A DNA stretch of 64,000 nucleotides. Origin: Gracilaria caudata (taxonomy: Eukaryota; Rhodophyta; Florideophyceae; Gracilariales; Gracilariaceae). The notes beneath the pieces were generated by a model, which was not told where the DNA came from, searched no databases, and saw only the letters and a list, made by a program, of their open reading frames with translations. Below, in pieces: positions 50,819-60,635 of this stretch. A program made the position numbers and the translations under genes. The stretch lies in the NCBI GenBank assembly GCA_030374735.1, contig JASCIV010000035.1:1-64000 (forward strand). The letters are read 5' to 3'. Within the stretch, counting starts at the first letter, position 1. Every line of letters begins with the position of its first letter.

Positions 50819-52318
50819 TTACGAGTCTTCCCGCAGCAAGTCTTTCATACATCGCATGTACTCCGGGTAAGTTTCGAGTGACAGATTGTGACCAACTCGA
50901 TGCCTAGAAGCGCACACAACACGTATGCGTTGCTTACGGGAAAACTGTGCAGAAGAATTCCGCATAAGCTCATTTGTCTGCAAACTGTCAGATACACCCA
51001 GCAGGTAGTTATCAATATATGAACGTATACTAGAATCAGCTTTCATACGCTTGCGAACAAACAACCCTCCTTTGTCAGAAATCACCTTCTCTATGTCGGG
51101 AATATCTCCAGAATCAATTGCTGGAGGACGGCTACCTCTGTTAAACATACCCCACAGAACCAACCGGAAAGCGTCATGAACAATTCTATCACGCGTTTCC
51201 TCACCATGCGCCAGCAATGTACTGAAGAAGAACTCTTCCGGACAATGCACATTCGCAAAAAAGGCGATCAGCTGTCGAGAAAGATCAGAACGAAGAGCAA
51301 ACTCGGCTGCGGAACGATGTAAGATCACCCATGCTTCAGATTTGACGATGTGGGCGGGAGACTTGGTATCGAAAAGAGGGTGCGCCTCGATGTCCGAAGA
51401 TTTTAGACAGCCGCGTATACATGGGTCTGCTTGAGCTTCTTCACCGTACGGATCATGGGGCGTAATAACGCTGTAGGTAGCGGAATCTATGAACAGTTTG
51501 TAGAAACGATTGGCGTAGACTGAGCCCGTGGCTGCGTTGGAGAAGTTGGTGGTCTGTACGAAGCTGAGCTGCTTCTCGATAACTTCTGGAATACCAAAAA
51601 CATCACGCATTCGGTCCGGCGTGACAAGAGGATAATCTGCACCGCTGAGGTTGATGAAATAGTCCCACGTGTCGTCCAGATTAAGTAAGAACGAAATGGC
51701 GTTGAGGGTGTTGAGAACGGTTGTGATACCGAGATACGTCACGTATTGACGGGGCATAAGGTGAACATTTGAAGAATAGTTTGCGTTGTCTAGTATGCGA
51801 TGTACCGATTTCATCACGTCCGGAGGCGTGCGTTTATCAATATGAATGGCGTAAATGTTGTCCGGATGCCATATTGCGTCCAGCAGCGACGGGAGCAGCG
51901 GTACGGTGCGTTCGTAGCCCTGAATGAACAGAGCAAGCTTTGCACTGCCTTTCGTACCCAACGCGGAAGTTTCAATCGTGGAGCGAAGAACTGGGCCACG
52001 CCGCTTGTTGGTGAACGTGGTTTCGTATGTGGCAAGCCACAGCAGAAGCGTGCACACAGTGACTAGGGCAAAAAGATAACCCCGTCGAAAACGAAACAAC
52101 GTCGAGAGTTTGGTGGGTTTGATTGGCATTGCGAGGTAAATGTTGGGCATGGAGATCTTCGCTCGTTGGCGAATGGGGGCACAAATGGAGGCCGCTTCAA
52201 AGCTGCGACTGTCGGCAACACGCCTTTCCGTAGCGTTCAAGACTGATCGGCGACTGGACGCATGCCAGCAAAACATTGGGTTTGAGGGGTTTGTACTGGT
52301 AAGAGTATGCGAAGGCAT
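50819..52318 (-). CDS. GT14-family glycosyltransferase, second paralogue
   Basis: Close paralogue of the gene at 26220-27626, 499 residues. The first ~75 residues are a longer, Ser/Arg-rich cytosolic tail; a transmembrane helix follows (about 80-97). The lumenal domain repeats the family signatures FIQGYERTVPLLPSLL, YAIHIDKRTPPDV, WDYFINLSGADYPL, KSEAWVILHR and HCPEEFFFSTLL. Both genes share long near-identical stretches, so the duplication is fairly recent or under strong constraint. Alternative in-frame ATGs exist before the membrane helix, but a TATA-like box 50 bases upstream of 52318 supports the first. Sugar donor and acceptor are unknown. Confidence 0.88.
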   Translation of the reverse strand: MPSHTLTSTNPSNPMFCWHASSRRSVLNATERRVADSRSFEAASICAPIRQRAKISMPNIYLAMPIKPTKLSTLFRFRRGYLFALVTVCTLLLWLATYETTFTNKRRGPVLRSTIETSALGTKGSAKLALFIQGYERTVPLLPSLLDAIWHPDNIYAIHIDKRTPPDVMKSVHRILDNANYSSNVHLMPRQYVTYLGITTVLNTLNAISFLLNLDDTWDYFINLSGADYPLVTPDRMRDVFGIPEVIEKQLSFVQTTNFSNAATGSVYANRFYKLFIDSATYSVITPHDPYGEEAQADPCIRGCLKSSDIEAHPLFDTKSPAHIVKSEAWVILHRSAAEFALRSDLSRQLIAFFANVHCPEEFFFSTLLAHGEETRDRIVHDAFRLVLWGMFNRGSRPPAIDSGDIPDIEKVISDKGGLFVRKRMKADSSIRSYIDNYLLGVSDSLQTNELMRNSSAQFSRKQRIRVVCASRHRVGHNLSLETYPEYMRCMKDLLREDS

Positions 52319-52367
52319 TCAACAATGTAAAAGCTGAATGCCACGCTCTACTAGAGGAGGTAGTAGT

Positions 52368-52374
52368 CCTTATA
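52368..52374 (-). promoter_or_regulatory. TATA-like box of the second GT14 gene
   Basis: TATAAGG on the minus strand lies 50 bases before the ATG at 52318, nearly the same spacing as for the first GT14 gene. Confidence 0.4.
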
Positions 52375-53439
52375 TCCCTCTACCCTGCGTAAGTTACAAC
52401 GGTAAATCGCGTCCTGAGACAAAAGTATTTGTCGTGTCTGCCAAGTTCCAAGTCATCAAAGCGTATCAAGTGCTCATTTCTCGCAGGTTTGTGTTTCAAC
52501 AAGTTGTTGAAACAAGATGTTCCAACACCAAGCAAAATTCCTTCACAGCAAGTTTTTGTTTTCACTACTAGAACTGCATCCATATCGGCAACAGCTTCAA
52601 GCTGACCCAATCGTAGTTGAAGCCGTTCGCTGGGCATGGCCTAGCGGTGAGTTTGATGTGGCTCAGTCACGATGCTATAAATGTTGGCTGCTTCGCTTTG
52701 TGGCATTAGATTATATACATTAGATAAGCTGAAGTTCAGACGAAGTCTTCGTGCACCCCAGTCCATCCCATGGACTCATGATGATGTAATCTGACTTGTT
52801 GAAAAAAAATCCGAATCTTTTGCGTTGGAGATATTTAACTGTAAACGCTACTCTGTACTGCTGTTCGAAGGGGGCTTCTCTGTTGAAGCGTTGTTCGTTC
52901 TCTCTCCGCAGGAACATCTGGTCTTCCGGGAAGCCGTTTGGCGTTTTGCAGCTGCGTGCTTGCACCAGTTCTCCGCCAATCGCTTAGAATAGACGAAACC
53001 GCTGGCACACATGCGAAGAGCACAGCGAAGCTTGGAGCTCGCCCCTTCGTTCTGGAGGCGTATCTACTCTCGTCAAGCGGCATCATGTAAGATAAGTACT
53101 ACACTGAGCTAAATCCTTCGAATCTTGCCTCTCTTGAACGCAATGGTTAACAGTCTGCCGCTGTAACAATATAATGCTCATTAACATTTTATCTGGCCCG
53201 CTTTCGCAGCAGCTCAATGCTACAAACGCATCTGTCCGAAAAAGCGTATCACATTTCCTTGCTGTCTTCACCGGCGCCTCATGCCCTGTCTGTCTCGCAG
53301 CAGCTCAATGCTACAAACGCATCTGTCCGAAAAAGCGTATCACACTTCCTTGCTGTCTTCACCGGCGCCTCATGCCCTGTCTGTCTCTCATGGCCTTGTA
53401 TAATTCTTTCCGTTTGACACCTGTGCGCGCGAAAAGAAC
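52375..53439. other. Intergenic region with a 91-bp tandem duplication
   Basis: No gene is recognised between the divergently placed second GT14 start and the 3' end of the nicotinate phosphoribosyltransferase gene. The region carries a two-copy 91-base repeat, listed separately. Confidence 0.45.
53204..53385. repeat. Two-copy 91-bp direct tandem repeat
   Basis: Copies at 53204-53294 and 53295-53385 begin tcgcagcagctcaatg and differ at a single visible base (cacattt versus cacactt). The period is not a multiple of three, so the copies do not share a frame. The repeat lies about 55 bases beyond the stop of the nicotinate phosphoribosyltransferase gene, probably in its 3' untranslated region. 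Confidence 0.92.
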
Positions 53440-55059
53440 TCAGGATTCTTTTAAGTCGCGCATTAACTGATACAAGCATGGCGTGACAAGCACTGGGTAA
53501 GGTTTAGCTTCGCAAGTTACTCCTAGCACTTGTGATTCAAACTCTGCAGCTTCTCTTGTCAGCTGGCTCTTGGCGCGTTGCAGATTCTCGAGTTCGCTGA
53601 GTCGTTGCCCACATGGCTGTCCATCCCACACCAAGTGATGAAGCTTTCGTATCTCATGCGCCACAACGGTCACGCACTGTTCCGGTTCATTCCTCTCTCT
53701 GAGAATTAGTTCTTTTTTTGGCGACGGCGCATCTTCAGCTTCCAACGCAAGAACGTCACAAACAGCTTTCCCGTGCTCATTGTAGACGCGATATGCTACT
53801 TTCTCACCTGGAGTGGACGCTTTTTTAGGGTCGTCGGAAAACTTCATGCGCGGTTTGTGCGCCACGCTAGAGAGCTTAAAAACCCCGCCGAACGCAGGTT
53901 GCTCAGCACACGTGACAAGATGCGTTCCGATACCAAAGGCGGATATTTTATGATTGAGTTGGCGGAGTGCCAACAGCTTTGGAACGGTGATGTTATCGCT
54001 TGCTACAATAGAAAGATTGGAGACCATGTCGATAACGCTGTTGGCATGGTGGCCGACGCTATGACTGTATAGCTGCGCAATTTCGGAAAACATGGAGTGA
54101 GCTTTTATGGACAACAGCCCCAGATCTCCAGAGTCTAGTCGTATACCAACTGCAGCGAAACCGTTTTCGTGCAGTGCCAACGCTACACACATAAAGTTTG
54201 GGACTCCCGACTCGAGAGAATTGTAGGTGTCGACCAACGCGAGAAATGAGGAAGGGTACACAAAAGCATAGCATATAAACGCTGCAAGCTCGCCGTCAGA
54301 CGTCTTGTACTTGCATAAAACAGTGTCGCGAATGGCTAACACTCGGTGCTTGAAGGATCGAAAAGTGAGGTGCTGATCCGAGCGAGAGGTGATGGAGGAT
54401 TGTGGAAGGGAGCAATCGCGCAAGGAGGTAAAACTCTGAATAAAGGCGTGCGCGTGAGTACCAACGACGGGAATGCCGTACTCGAAGCCAGCGGCAACGT
54501 TGCTGGTGGCGTCAAAGGCGGCTTGAACGGTGTAGCGCGACGCGGACATGGCGCCGTCGGGACCCTGAGCTCTGCGGAGCCCAAACTCGAAGAGCTGGAC
54601 GTGGGGGCCTGCAGCAATGCGGAAGCGAAAGGCGTTGGTGGCGACTAGGCTGGCATAGTTGACCAGATTCAACAGGGTAGTCTCTAGCAGCTGAACGACG
54701 GCCAACGGGCCGCACACACGCATTAAAGGCACATTTGCGAAGACGATGGAACCTTCGCGCTGCGCGTAGACGCGAATGGTGGAGCAGTCGAGATTTCGCA
54801 ACCAGTGTAGAAACTGTGGGTCACAGTGGGGGAGGAGCGAAGAGATGTAATCGACATGCGGCTGAGCGAAGCGGAAGGAGGAGAGGAAGCGCAGACATTG
54901 GGAGAGGCCCGCAAACACAGCATGCGCGCCTCGGAACGGCGGCTTGCGGAAGTAGAGGTCGAACGATGAGTGGACAGCGTGCGACCGCGCTTTCCAGTAA
55001 GCGTACGCCATGGAGATCTGGTACTTGTCGGTAAGCAACGGCGTCACGGCCGCCATCAT
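53440..55059 (-). CDS. NAPRT: Nicotinate phosphoribosyltransferase
   Basis: First step of the Preiss-Handler route to NAD: nicotinate plus PRPP gives nicotinate mononucleotide. I start at the ATG at 55059 (MMAAVTPLLTDKYQISMAYAYW), giving 539 residues, essentially the length of the human enzyme. The open frame continues upstream only through GC-rich promoter sequence. Family features are LLTDKYQISM, the FRKPPF loop, LLETTLLNLVNYASLVATNAFR, LFEFGLRRAQGPDGA, IPVVGTHAHAF and VGIRLDSGDLGLLS. The C-terminal region has the SFGIGTHLVT-like segment AFGIGTHLVTC. It is head-to-head with the zinc-finger gene across a GC-rich interval. Confidence 0.95.
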   Translation of the reverse strand: MMAAVTPLLTDKYQISMAYAYWKARSHAVHSSFDLYFRKPPFRGAHAVFAGLSQCLRFLSSFRFAQPHVDYISSLLPHCDPQFLHWLRNLDCSTIRVYAQREGSIVFANVPLMRVCGPLAVVQLLETTLLNLVNYASLVATNAFRFRIAAGPHVQLFEFGLRRAQGPDGAMSASRYTVQAAFDATSNVAAGFEYGIPVVGTHAHAFIQSFTSLRDCSLPQSSITSRSDQHLTFRSFKHRVLAIRDTVLCKYKTSDGELAAFICYAFVYPSSFLALVDTYNSLESGVPNFMCVALALHENGFAAVGIRLDSGDLGLLSIKAHSMFSEIAQLYSHSVGHHANSVIDMVSNLSIVASDNITVPKLLALRQLNHKISAFGIGTHLVTCAEQPAFGGVFKLSSVAHKPRMKFSDDPKKASTPGEKVAYRVYNEHGKAVCDVLALEAEDAPSPKKELILRERNEPEQCVTVVAHEIRKLHHLVWDGQPCGQRLSELENLQRAKSQLTREAAEFESQVLGVTCEAKPYPVLVTPCLYQLMRDLKES

Positions 55060-55539
55060 TGATTGCTCCCGTGGCGGAGAGAAGAAAGCGCGGCGGCAGC
55101 AAAGCGAAGAAAGACGATTATAGCGCGTGTGTCGAAACGAAGCTCCGCTGTAAGGCCGGCGCGCACTTACACAAAACGTACAGAGCAAAGCGGCACAGCG
55201 AGCGCAGCGGGGGGGTACCACGCAGCGCGCGGCCATTGGGCGGCGTCGCGACGGTGCGGCGGCGCCCGAGGGTTGTTCAAACAACCAATCGCGTGCGCGC
55301 GTGCAAACGGCGTGCACTGCGCGTCGCGCGCGGCGCGCGAAGCGCCTTTCACGGGCGCGTAAGCAGCACTGACGGCGCGCTCGTGCGCTCGTCGAGCGTG
55401 AGCCAAATGTTGTCAGCGTGGGGGTTTTTGCCGCAGGCATGCCGCCACCACTTACAGCGGCGCGTGCGGCGCGTGCGCTCGCCGCCGCTGCTTATAAAAG
55501 CTCGCGCGCGTTGCCGTCGGCTGTGCTCGCCGCCTTTGG
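55060..55539. promoter_or_regulatory. GC-rich bidirectional promoter between NAPRT and zinc-finger genes
   Basis: About 480 bases with many CGCG tracts separate two divergent starts. The high GC content leaves long frames open on both strands (for example 55059-55832 plus and the upstream extension of NAPRT), but they lack domains and I treat them as composition artefacts. Confidence 0.5.
55493..55499 (+). promoter_or_regulatory. TATA box of the C2H2 zinc-finger gene
   Basis: TATAAAA in an otherwise very GC-rich context, 47 bases before the first ATG (55540). The contrast with its surroundings makes a functional core promoter likely. Confidence 0.6.
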
Positions 55540-56334
55540 ATGCCAACTTCTATCGTCCCCCCTTCTCGCCGCTCCAAGTACATTCGCCGTTCTCTCCGTG
55601 TGTTCATCATTCACGCCTCACGCCCCTCGACTCCGCCGTCCCCCATGGTTCAGCTGTGCTCCGAAAAGGTGTCGATTGCATTTTTGTTGAACTCGAGCCC
55701 GTCTTCTTCTCACGATGCGCGACAAGGCGCTCACAAGACATCGTCCTCACCGGCCCATCACGCGCCGCCCGCGTTCGAACAGCTACTGTCCGCTGCCACG
55801 TACCTGCGGAAAAGGGACGAGCAGTCTTCTAGCTCGTCCTCCACCACCACCTCCTCTCTGCAACAGAACCCACCCAAGCGCCGGAAACGACAGACGCAGA
55901 GATGCAACGAGTGCGGGCGCACGTTTGGCGACGCGTCGTCGCTCAAGAAGCACACGCGCGTGGTGCACTTGAAAATCAAGGATTTTGCATGTGATATCTG
56001 TGGAAAGACGTTCGCCGAGAAGAGCAACAAATCGAAGCACTACATCGCGGCGCATCTCAACCAGAGAAGCCACAAGTGCGACCTGTGCGGCAAGGTGTTC
56101 AACTTTACCGATGGGTTGCGACGCCACAAGAACAACGTGCACTTGAATCTGCGTCCGTACCCGTGCGAGCAGTGCAACACGGCTTACAAGCAGAAGACGC
56201 ATCTGATTAAGCACCGTCAGTCTGTACATGGAATCTACACCGCGCCCGCGCGCCCCACTAACAGCCTCAGAAACAACGGCGACGAACAGAGCAGCAGCAG
56301 CGCCAGCACCTCCAACAAAATGAACAACTTGTAA
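55540..56334 (+). CDS. C2H2 zinc-finger protein with four fingers
   Basis: Probable DNA-binding regulator; 264 residues from ATG 55540, or 229 from the in-frame ATG at 55645. The TATA box position favours 55540 as first ATG, but the sequence before 55645 looks like a pyrimidine-rich leader, so the start is uncertain. A Ser-rich N-terminus and a basic stretch (PPKRRKRQTQR) precede four tandem classical fingers (about 120-230): CNECGRTF, CDICGKTF, CDLCGKVF and CEQCNTAY, each closed by a His-x4-His pair. Linkers are short and not the TGEKP type. The C-terminus is Ser/Asn-rich. Target genes are unknown. Confidence 0.87.
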   Translation: MPTSIVPPSRRSKYIRRSLRVFIIHASRPSTPPSPMVQLCSEKVSIAFLLNSSPSSSHDARQGAHKTSSSPAHHAPPAFEQLLSAATYLRKRDEQSSSSSSTTTSSLQQNPPKRRKRQTQRCNECGRTFGDASSLKKHTRVVHLKIKDFACDICGKTFAEKSNKSKHYIAAHLNQRSHKCDLCGKVFNFTDGLRRHKNNVHLNLRPYPCEQCNTAYKQKTHLIKHRQSVHGIYTAPARPTNSLRNNGDEQSSSSASTSNKMNNL

Positions 56335-58113
56335 CTTACGCCGCCTTGTTCGCGCGCCGCCGCCTTTTTTTTTTTTTTGGGAGCTAGTGAGCAAGTCCGC
56401 CGTCGCCGTGCGAGGTGTCGACTTGGATTAGAAGCTAGAGAGTAGTAGTCTACCTACATGATTTGGAATGAAAAAAAAGTACGTAACGTTAGTTGGAACG
56501 CAAGCTGTTGAGGCATCCATGCCATGATGGCGCAAGCGCACGGCGGCGGGCGGCGGGCGACGGGCGGCGGCGGGCGCGCGAGCGACAGCTCAACGCTTGT
56601 GACGTGTTGCGCGCGGTCACGTCAGTACACACGTCACGGTGTGCCAGCGCATCGCGTGCGTGCGCTTGCACCTTTTTTTTTAGGCTTTCGGTCAAGGGGG
56701 GGACGTTGCGGCGCGTGCGCCGTTCCTCTCTGCGCGGCTACAGGTAGAAATGATGCGTGGTTCCTACTCGCTCTCGCCACCTGATGCATCCTGCGCCTCG
56801 TGCGTTTCTCCGCGCCTATGCGCGAGCGCGGCGCAGATATCGACGCACGAGGCACGGACGAAGAGCGCGCACGCGCGCGCACGCGCGCGTTGTAAGCAGA
56901 ACAACTCGCCCTCATCACCGAAAAAGAAGAAAAAGAAGAAATCGCGGTTCTGGACAGTGGATGACGGAAAAGAGAAGACGCCGTGAGCGATTAAAAAAGA
57001 GAAAAAATCCACACACGCTCACAAGCGTCACAAGCCTCTAGATAGATCGAAAAAAAAGTTCCAGATACAACTTACATGAAAGTGTTACTACCACAATCCC
57101 CACCACAAAATCCTTTTGTTCGTCCAATCACAGGCGCGCATTTTCCCTGCGCAAAGTGCTGACGCAGCGCGAGCTGGAAACGCACCGCTGACCGCACTTC
57201 CACCTGCATGCCGCGCTCGCCCGCTATCTCGCGCCGCACTTTCGGTGGTGGCTGGCGATATCTTCTCCACTTCGTTTACATTGCACGTCTTCCCGTTGGG
57301 CGCTTTGCTACGTATGATACCCCCTTATTATCGTCGATCTGCACTGCTGATTCTGCGCCCGCTCTCTCCGTCGACGTCATTCGCATGGCGTGGCTGTCCA
57401 AAAATCATCTTCTTGATGCACAGCCAGCCTGGATGCCACGCTCACCTTCCAGACCTCGCCATCCGCGGAGAGAGACTCACTCACACACTCTCTAGCCACA
57501 CCATAAGCATTGCTGGATATTATACCAGAGCATGCGCTCTCTTCCAGGCCATCCCCAACAACCCACCTTGTCAGCTATCGCGCAAACCTGAATCAGACAT
57601 ACCACGTACGAAGGGTACAAGGGTACATACGTGCACCCCGCGGATACACGTCAGGAACCACCACCCACCCAAACCAAAATGAAACCCAGCAGCCCCACCA
57701 AACACAAAGCAAACGCGCCCAACCCAACCCACCACCCCCCTCAGCCGTAATCCACGTATCCACGTAGAACACGTCCCAAATCGCTCAAAACTTTTTGCAA
57801 AAGCTAAAACAAAACATGTGGCTCGCGAATCACGCTGAGAGAGAGACCTCTCCATGCGGACGACGCGCAGAGGCACGTTCGTACGAAAACGCCCTCCCAC
57901 TGCACAGCTTCCCCACGTCGTCCATCTTCCCCTTTCAACCACCCCTTTCTGCCCCCATCCCTTTCCACTCACTGCGCTTCGCGTTTCGCGATCGCCCCCT
58001 TTTCGCATATCTGTTGCTCAGCCTTTTGCGCTCGTTCTGCTCCACGCGCGCTGTGATTCTGTCGCGCTCACTGTCTTGAGCTCGCTTTGTATGCATTGCA
58101 AGCCGCCTTTGAT
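56335..58113. other. Intergenic region, GC-rich and low-complexity
   Basis: About 1.8 kb without a supportable gene. It holds a poly-T tract at about 56364-56379, an alternating purine-pyrimidine GC tract at 56865-56890, A-rich tracts near 56930 and 57050, and a C/A-rich stretch near 57640-57740. Open frames here follow base composition only. Confidence 0.45.
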
Positions 58114-60217
58114 ATGAAGGACTCGGCTAGAATTGTCGTCGTCGGTGACGGTATGTTAGCTCCTTTTATTTCTTTTTTTTCTCGCTGCTTACGTCCTCGC
58201 AACACTTCGCGTTGATCTTGGTGTTCGTGCCCTGTGTCTAACTTATAAAACAAAACACATATATCTCATAAACCACCATTCATTCTTCTTTTTCTCCTTC
58301 ACAGAGAAGGTTGGAAAAACTTCCATTATCGAAGTTCTCATTACAGAAAAGTTTCAACCCAACGTGCAACCTGTGCTCCCAGTCGTCATAGTACCCAAGA
58401 ACGTCACCCCCGAACGCGTAAATGTTTCTATCGTCGACACGCCCGGAGATCCTCTCCAAGTTGAAAAGGTTGACGCCCAGCTCCGATCGGCCGACGTAAT
58501 CGTTCTTGTGTACGATGTCAACAATGAATTGTCCACCAGACGCGTCTCCTTGCATTGGCTTCCCAAGTTTCGCGCAGCTGCACTCAATGTCCCGGTCATT
58601 CTTGTCGGAAACAAGATTGATCTCAGGGGCGGCATTGCAGATCCAACTGCCGCGGCCAAGATGGAGGAGTTTATCAAACCTATTATGGATGACTTTAGAG
58701 AGGTTGACGTGTGCATCGAGTGCTCCGCCAAGACCGTGTCCAACATTTCTGAAGTGTTCTATTTTGCGCAGAAAGCGGTGCTTTATCCCACTGGTCAGGT
58801 GTATGACGTCGATACGCATTGCCTAAAGCCGGATGCCAGCACCGCCTTGCGTCGAATCTTCAAGCTTTGTGACAAGGACCGCGACGGCGGACTCAATGAC
58901 AAGGAACTGAACGATTTTCAATATCACTGCTTCAATGTGTACTTGAAGGACGAGGAGTTGGACGGAGTCAAGAAGGTGGTGAGGGAGAGCTGTCCCAGCA
59001 CTGGCATCAATGCGGACGGATCGCTCTCTGAGGAGGGTTTCATCTTTCTGCACACTCTTTTCGTACAGAAAGGAAGACTAGAGACCACATGGATTGTACT
59101 GCGCAAGTTCGGTTATGACGACGACATGCGACTACAATTAGACCCGTCTGAGATCCCGGCGTGCAATGACGATCAGACCATCGAACTGAGTGAGGAGGGA
59201 AAGAGCTTTCTGGGAAATTTGTTTGCGGCGGCTGATTCGGATGCGGATGGAATGCTCTCACCTAGTGAGCTTCGCAAACTGTTCGCTGCGTGTCCTGACG
59301 GACTGTTTGCAGTGAAGAAGAAAATTTTGGGCGAGCGACTTACAAAGCGAAGTGATGAGAGTGGCAAGGAGGGCTACATGACACTTGAAGCATTCATGGC
59401 ACGGTGGACGATGTACGTCATAGATAGTGTGAAGGACTGCTTGCTGAGTTTCAGGTACCTGGGGTACAATGATGAGAAGAGCGCGCTCAAGGTGACGAAA
59501 GGGAAGAGACGGGACCGCTATAACCGGGCGCTGAGTAAGGACGTAGTGCGCGTTGCTGTGCTTGGGAGCGATGGCGACCTGAAGACGGACATCGTGCGGG
59601 GTCTTGTGGATATGAGCGCCAGTGGGTTGGACAGTGGGAATGTGATGTCGAGTGCTGATGTGACGTACATGGAACGGGACGCGAACGATGTGTCTTGTGA
59701 GGTAAGCAAGACAGTAGTACTGCGCCAGGTGCCAGAGGAAAGGATGAGCGATTACTTTGCATCGAGAAGCGAGCTGGAGAGCACGGACGTTATGTGCATC
59801 GTGTTCAACGCGGGCGATGCGGACTCTCTTGAGAAGGCTCGACTGATATGGCAGGCGGTGGACGCGAAGAAAGGCGCGGTCAAGGTGCCGTTCGTGTTGG
59901 TGGCGTGCGTGACGCCAGAGATTATGGACAAGGGAAGCGAGGTGCTGGATCGGGCGGACAAGATGTGCGTGGAACGTGATCTGCCGACGCCAACACGCGT
60001 GTCGGTGCAGGACGGTGAGTTTGGGTCGTTGTATGCGGACTTGCTGGGGGTGGCGTTGCACCCGGAGGTGATTTGTCAGGATTACTATGATGGCGTGTCC
60101 GACCGACGCTCGTCGCTGGTGACGGCGGCGAAGTGGGCGGCCGTGGCGGTGGTGGGGGGTGTTGTAATATATGCGGGCAAGCGGGCGTATGAGTACTACT
60201 GGAAGAAGACGACGTGA
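58114..60217 (+). CDS. Mitochondrial Rho GTPase Miro (two exons)
   Basis: Outer-membrane GTPase that controls mitochondrial distribution and ER contacts. Exon 1 is 58114-58150 and exon 2 58305-60217; the 154-base GT-AG intron splits the P-loop (GDE-KVGKTS) and gives 649 residues. The N-terminal GTPase has GDEKVGKTS, DTPGD in place of DTAG, and VGNKIDL. Two EF-hand units follow, with calcium loops starting DKDRDGGLNDKE and DSDADGMLSPSE. The second GTPase domain (about 415-585) is degenerate: its P-loop reads GSDGDLKT and no NKxD motif is seen. A C-terminal transmembrane helix (about 615-635) and a short Lys-rich tail give the tail-anchor expected for Miro. Confidence 0.94.
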
Positions 60218-60635
60218 CGAGTCGTGGTGAGACGCGTTTTGCTTAGAGAAATATGGTACAGTATAACTGATACAGGATATGTACCGAAGACGAGCGTTGC
60301 CGCTGCCTCCACACAGCGCGCGCACCCGCGCGTGCGGCGTCATGGCGCGTGAGCTTGCGTTCCACGCGTTGCTTGTGCGCGTCGGTTGTGCGAATAGGCG
60401 GCGCGCGGCGCGCATTTGTCGCGCGCCCATTGGCCGTTGATTTGCGTCGCCTGCGCGAGCGCGTGTTCGCCGTTCAAGAGCGCCGCGCAACACGACCCCC
60501 GCCCCGAGCACATCGCAGATCGCTTGCGCTTCTCCCCCGCTGTCGGCCACACGCTGCCGTCTCCCTGCCGTCTCCCTCGCGCCCCTGCGCTGTCTCCTTA
60601 CCGCTCCAGTCGCCGTGCTCGTCGCCGTCGCCGTC
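60218..60635. other. GC-rich intergenic region upstream of the BuGZ-like gene
   Basis: About 420 bases that contain the Miro 3' region and the BuGZ-like promoter and C-rich leader. Long frames through it on the minus strand are shadows. Confidence 0.4.

Noticed and set aside
53174..53470. Plus-strand frame of 98 residues with an internal repeat
   Set aside because: It is a translation of the 91-base tandem duplication, whose period breaks the frame between copies; it also overlaps the NAPRT 3' end in antisense.
55060..55440. N-terminal extension of NAPRT by about 127 residues
   Set aside because: The extension is Arg/Ala/Cys-rich translated promoter sequence; starting at 55059 gives the family's normal N-terminus and length.
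55059..55832. Plus-strand frame of 257 residues across the NAPRT/zinc-finger promoter
   Set aside because: GC-rich DNA has few stops; the frame lacks domains and overlaps the zinc-finger coding region in another frame.
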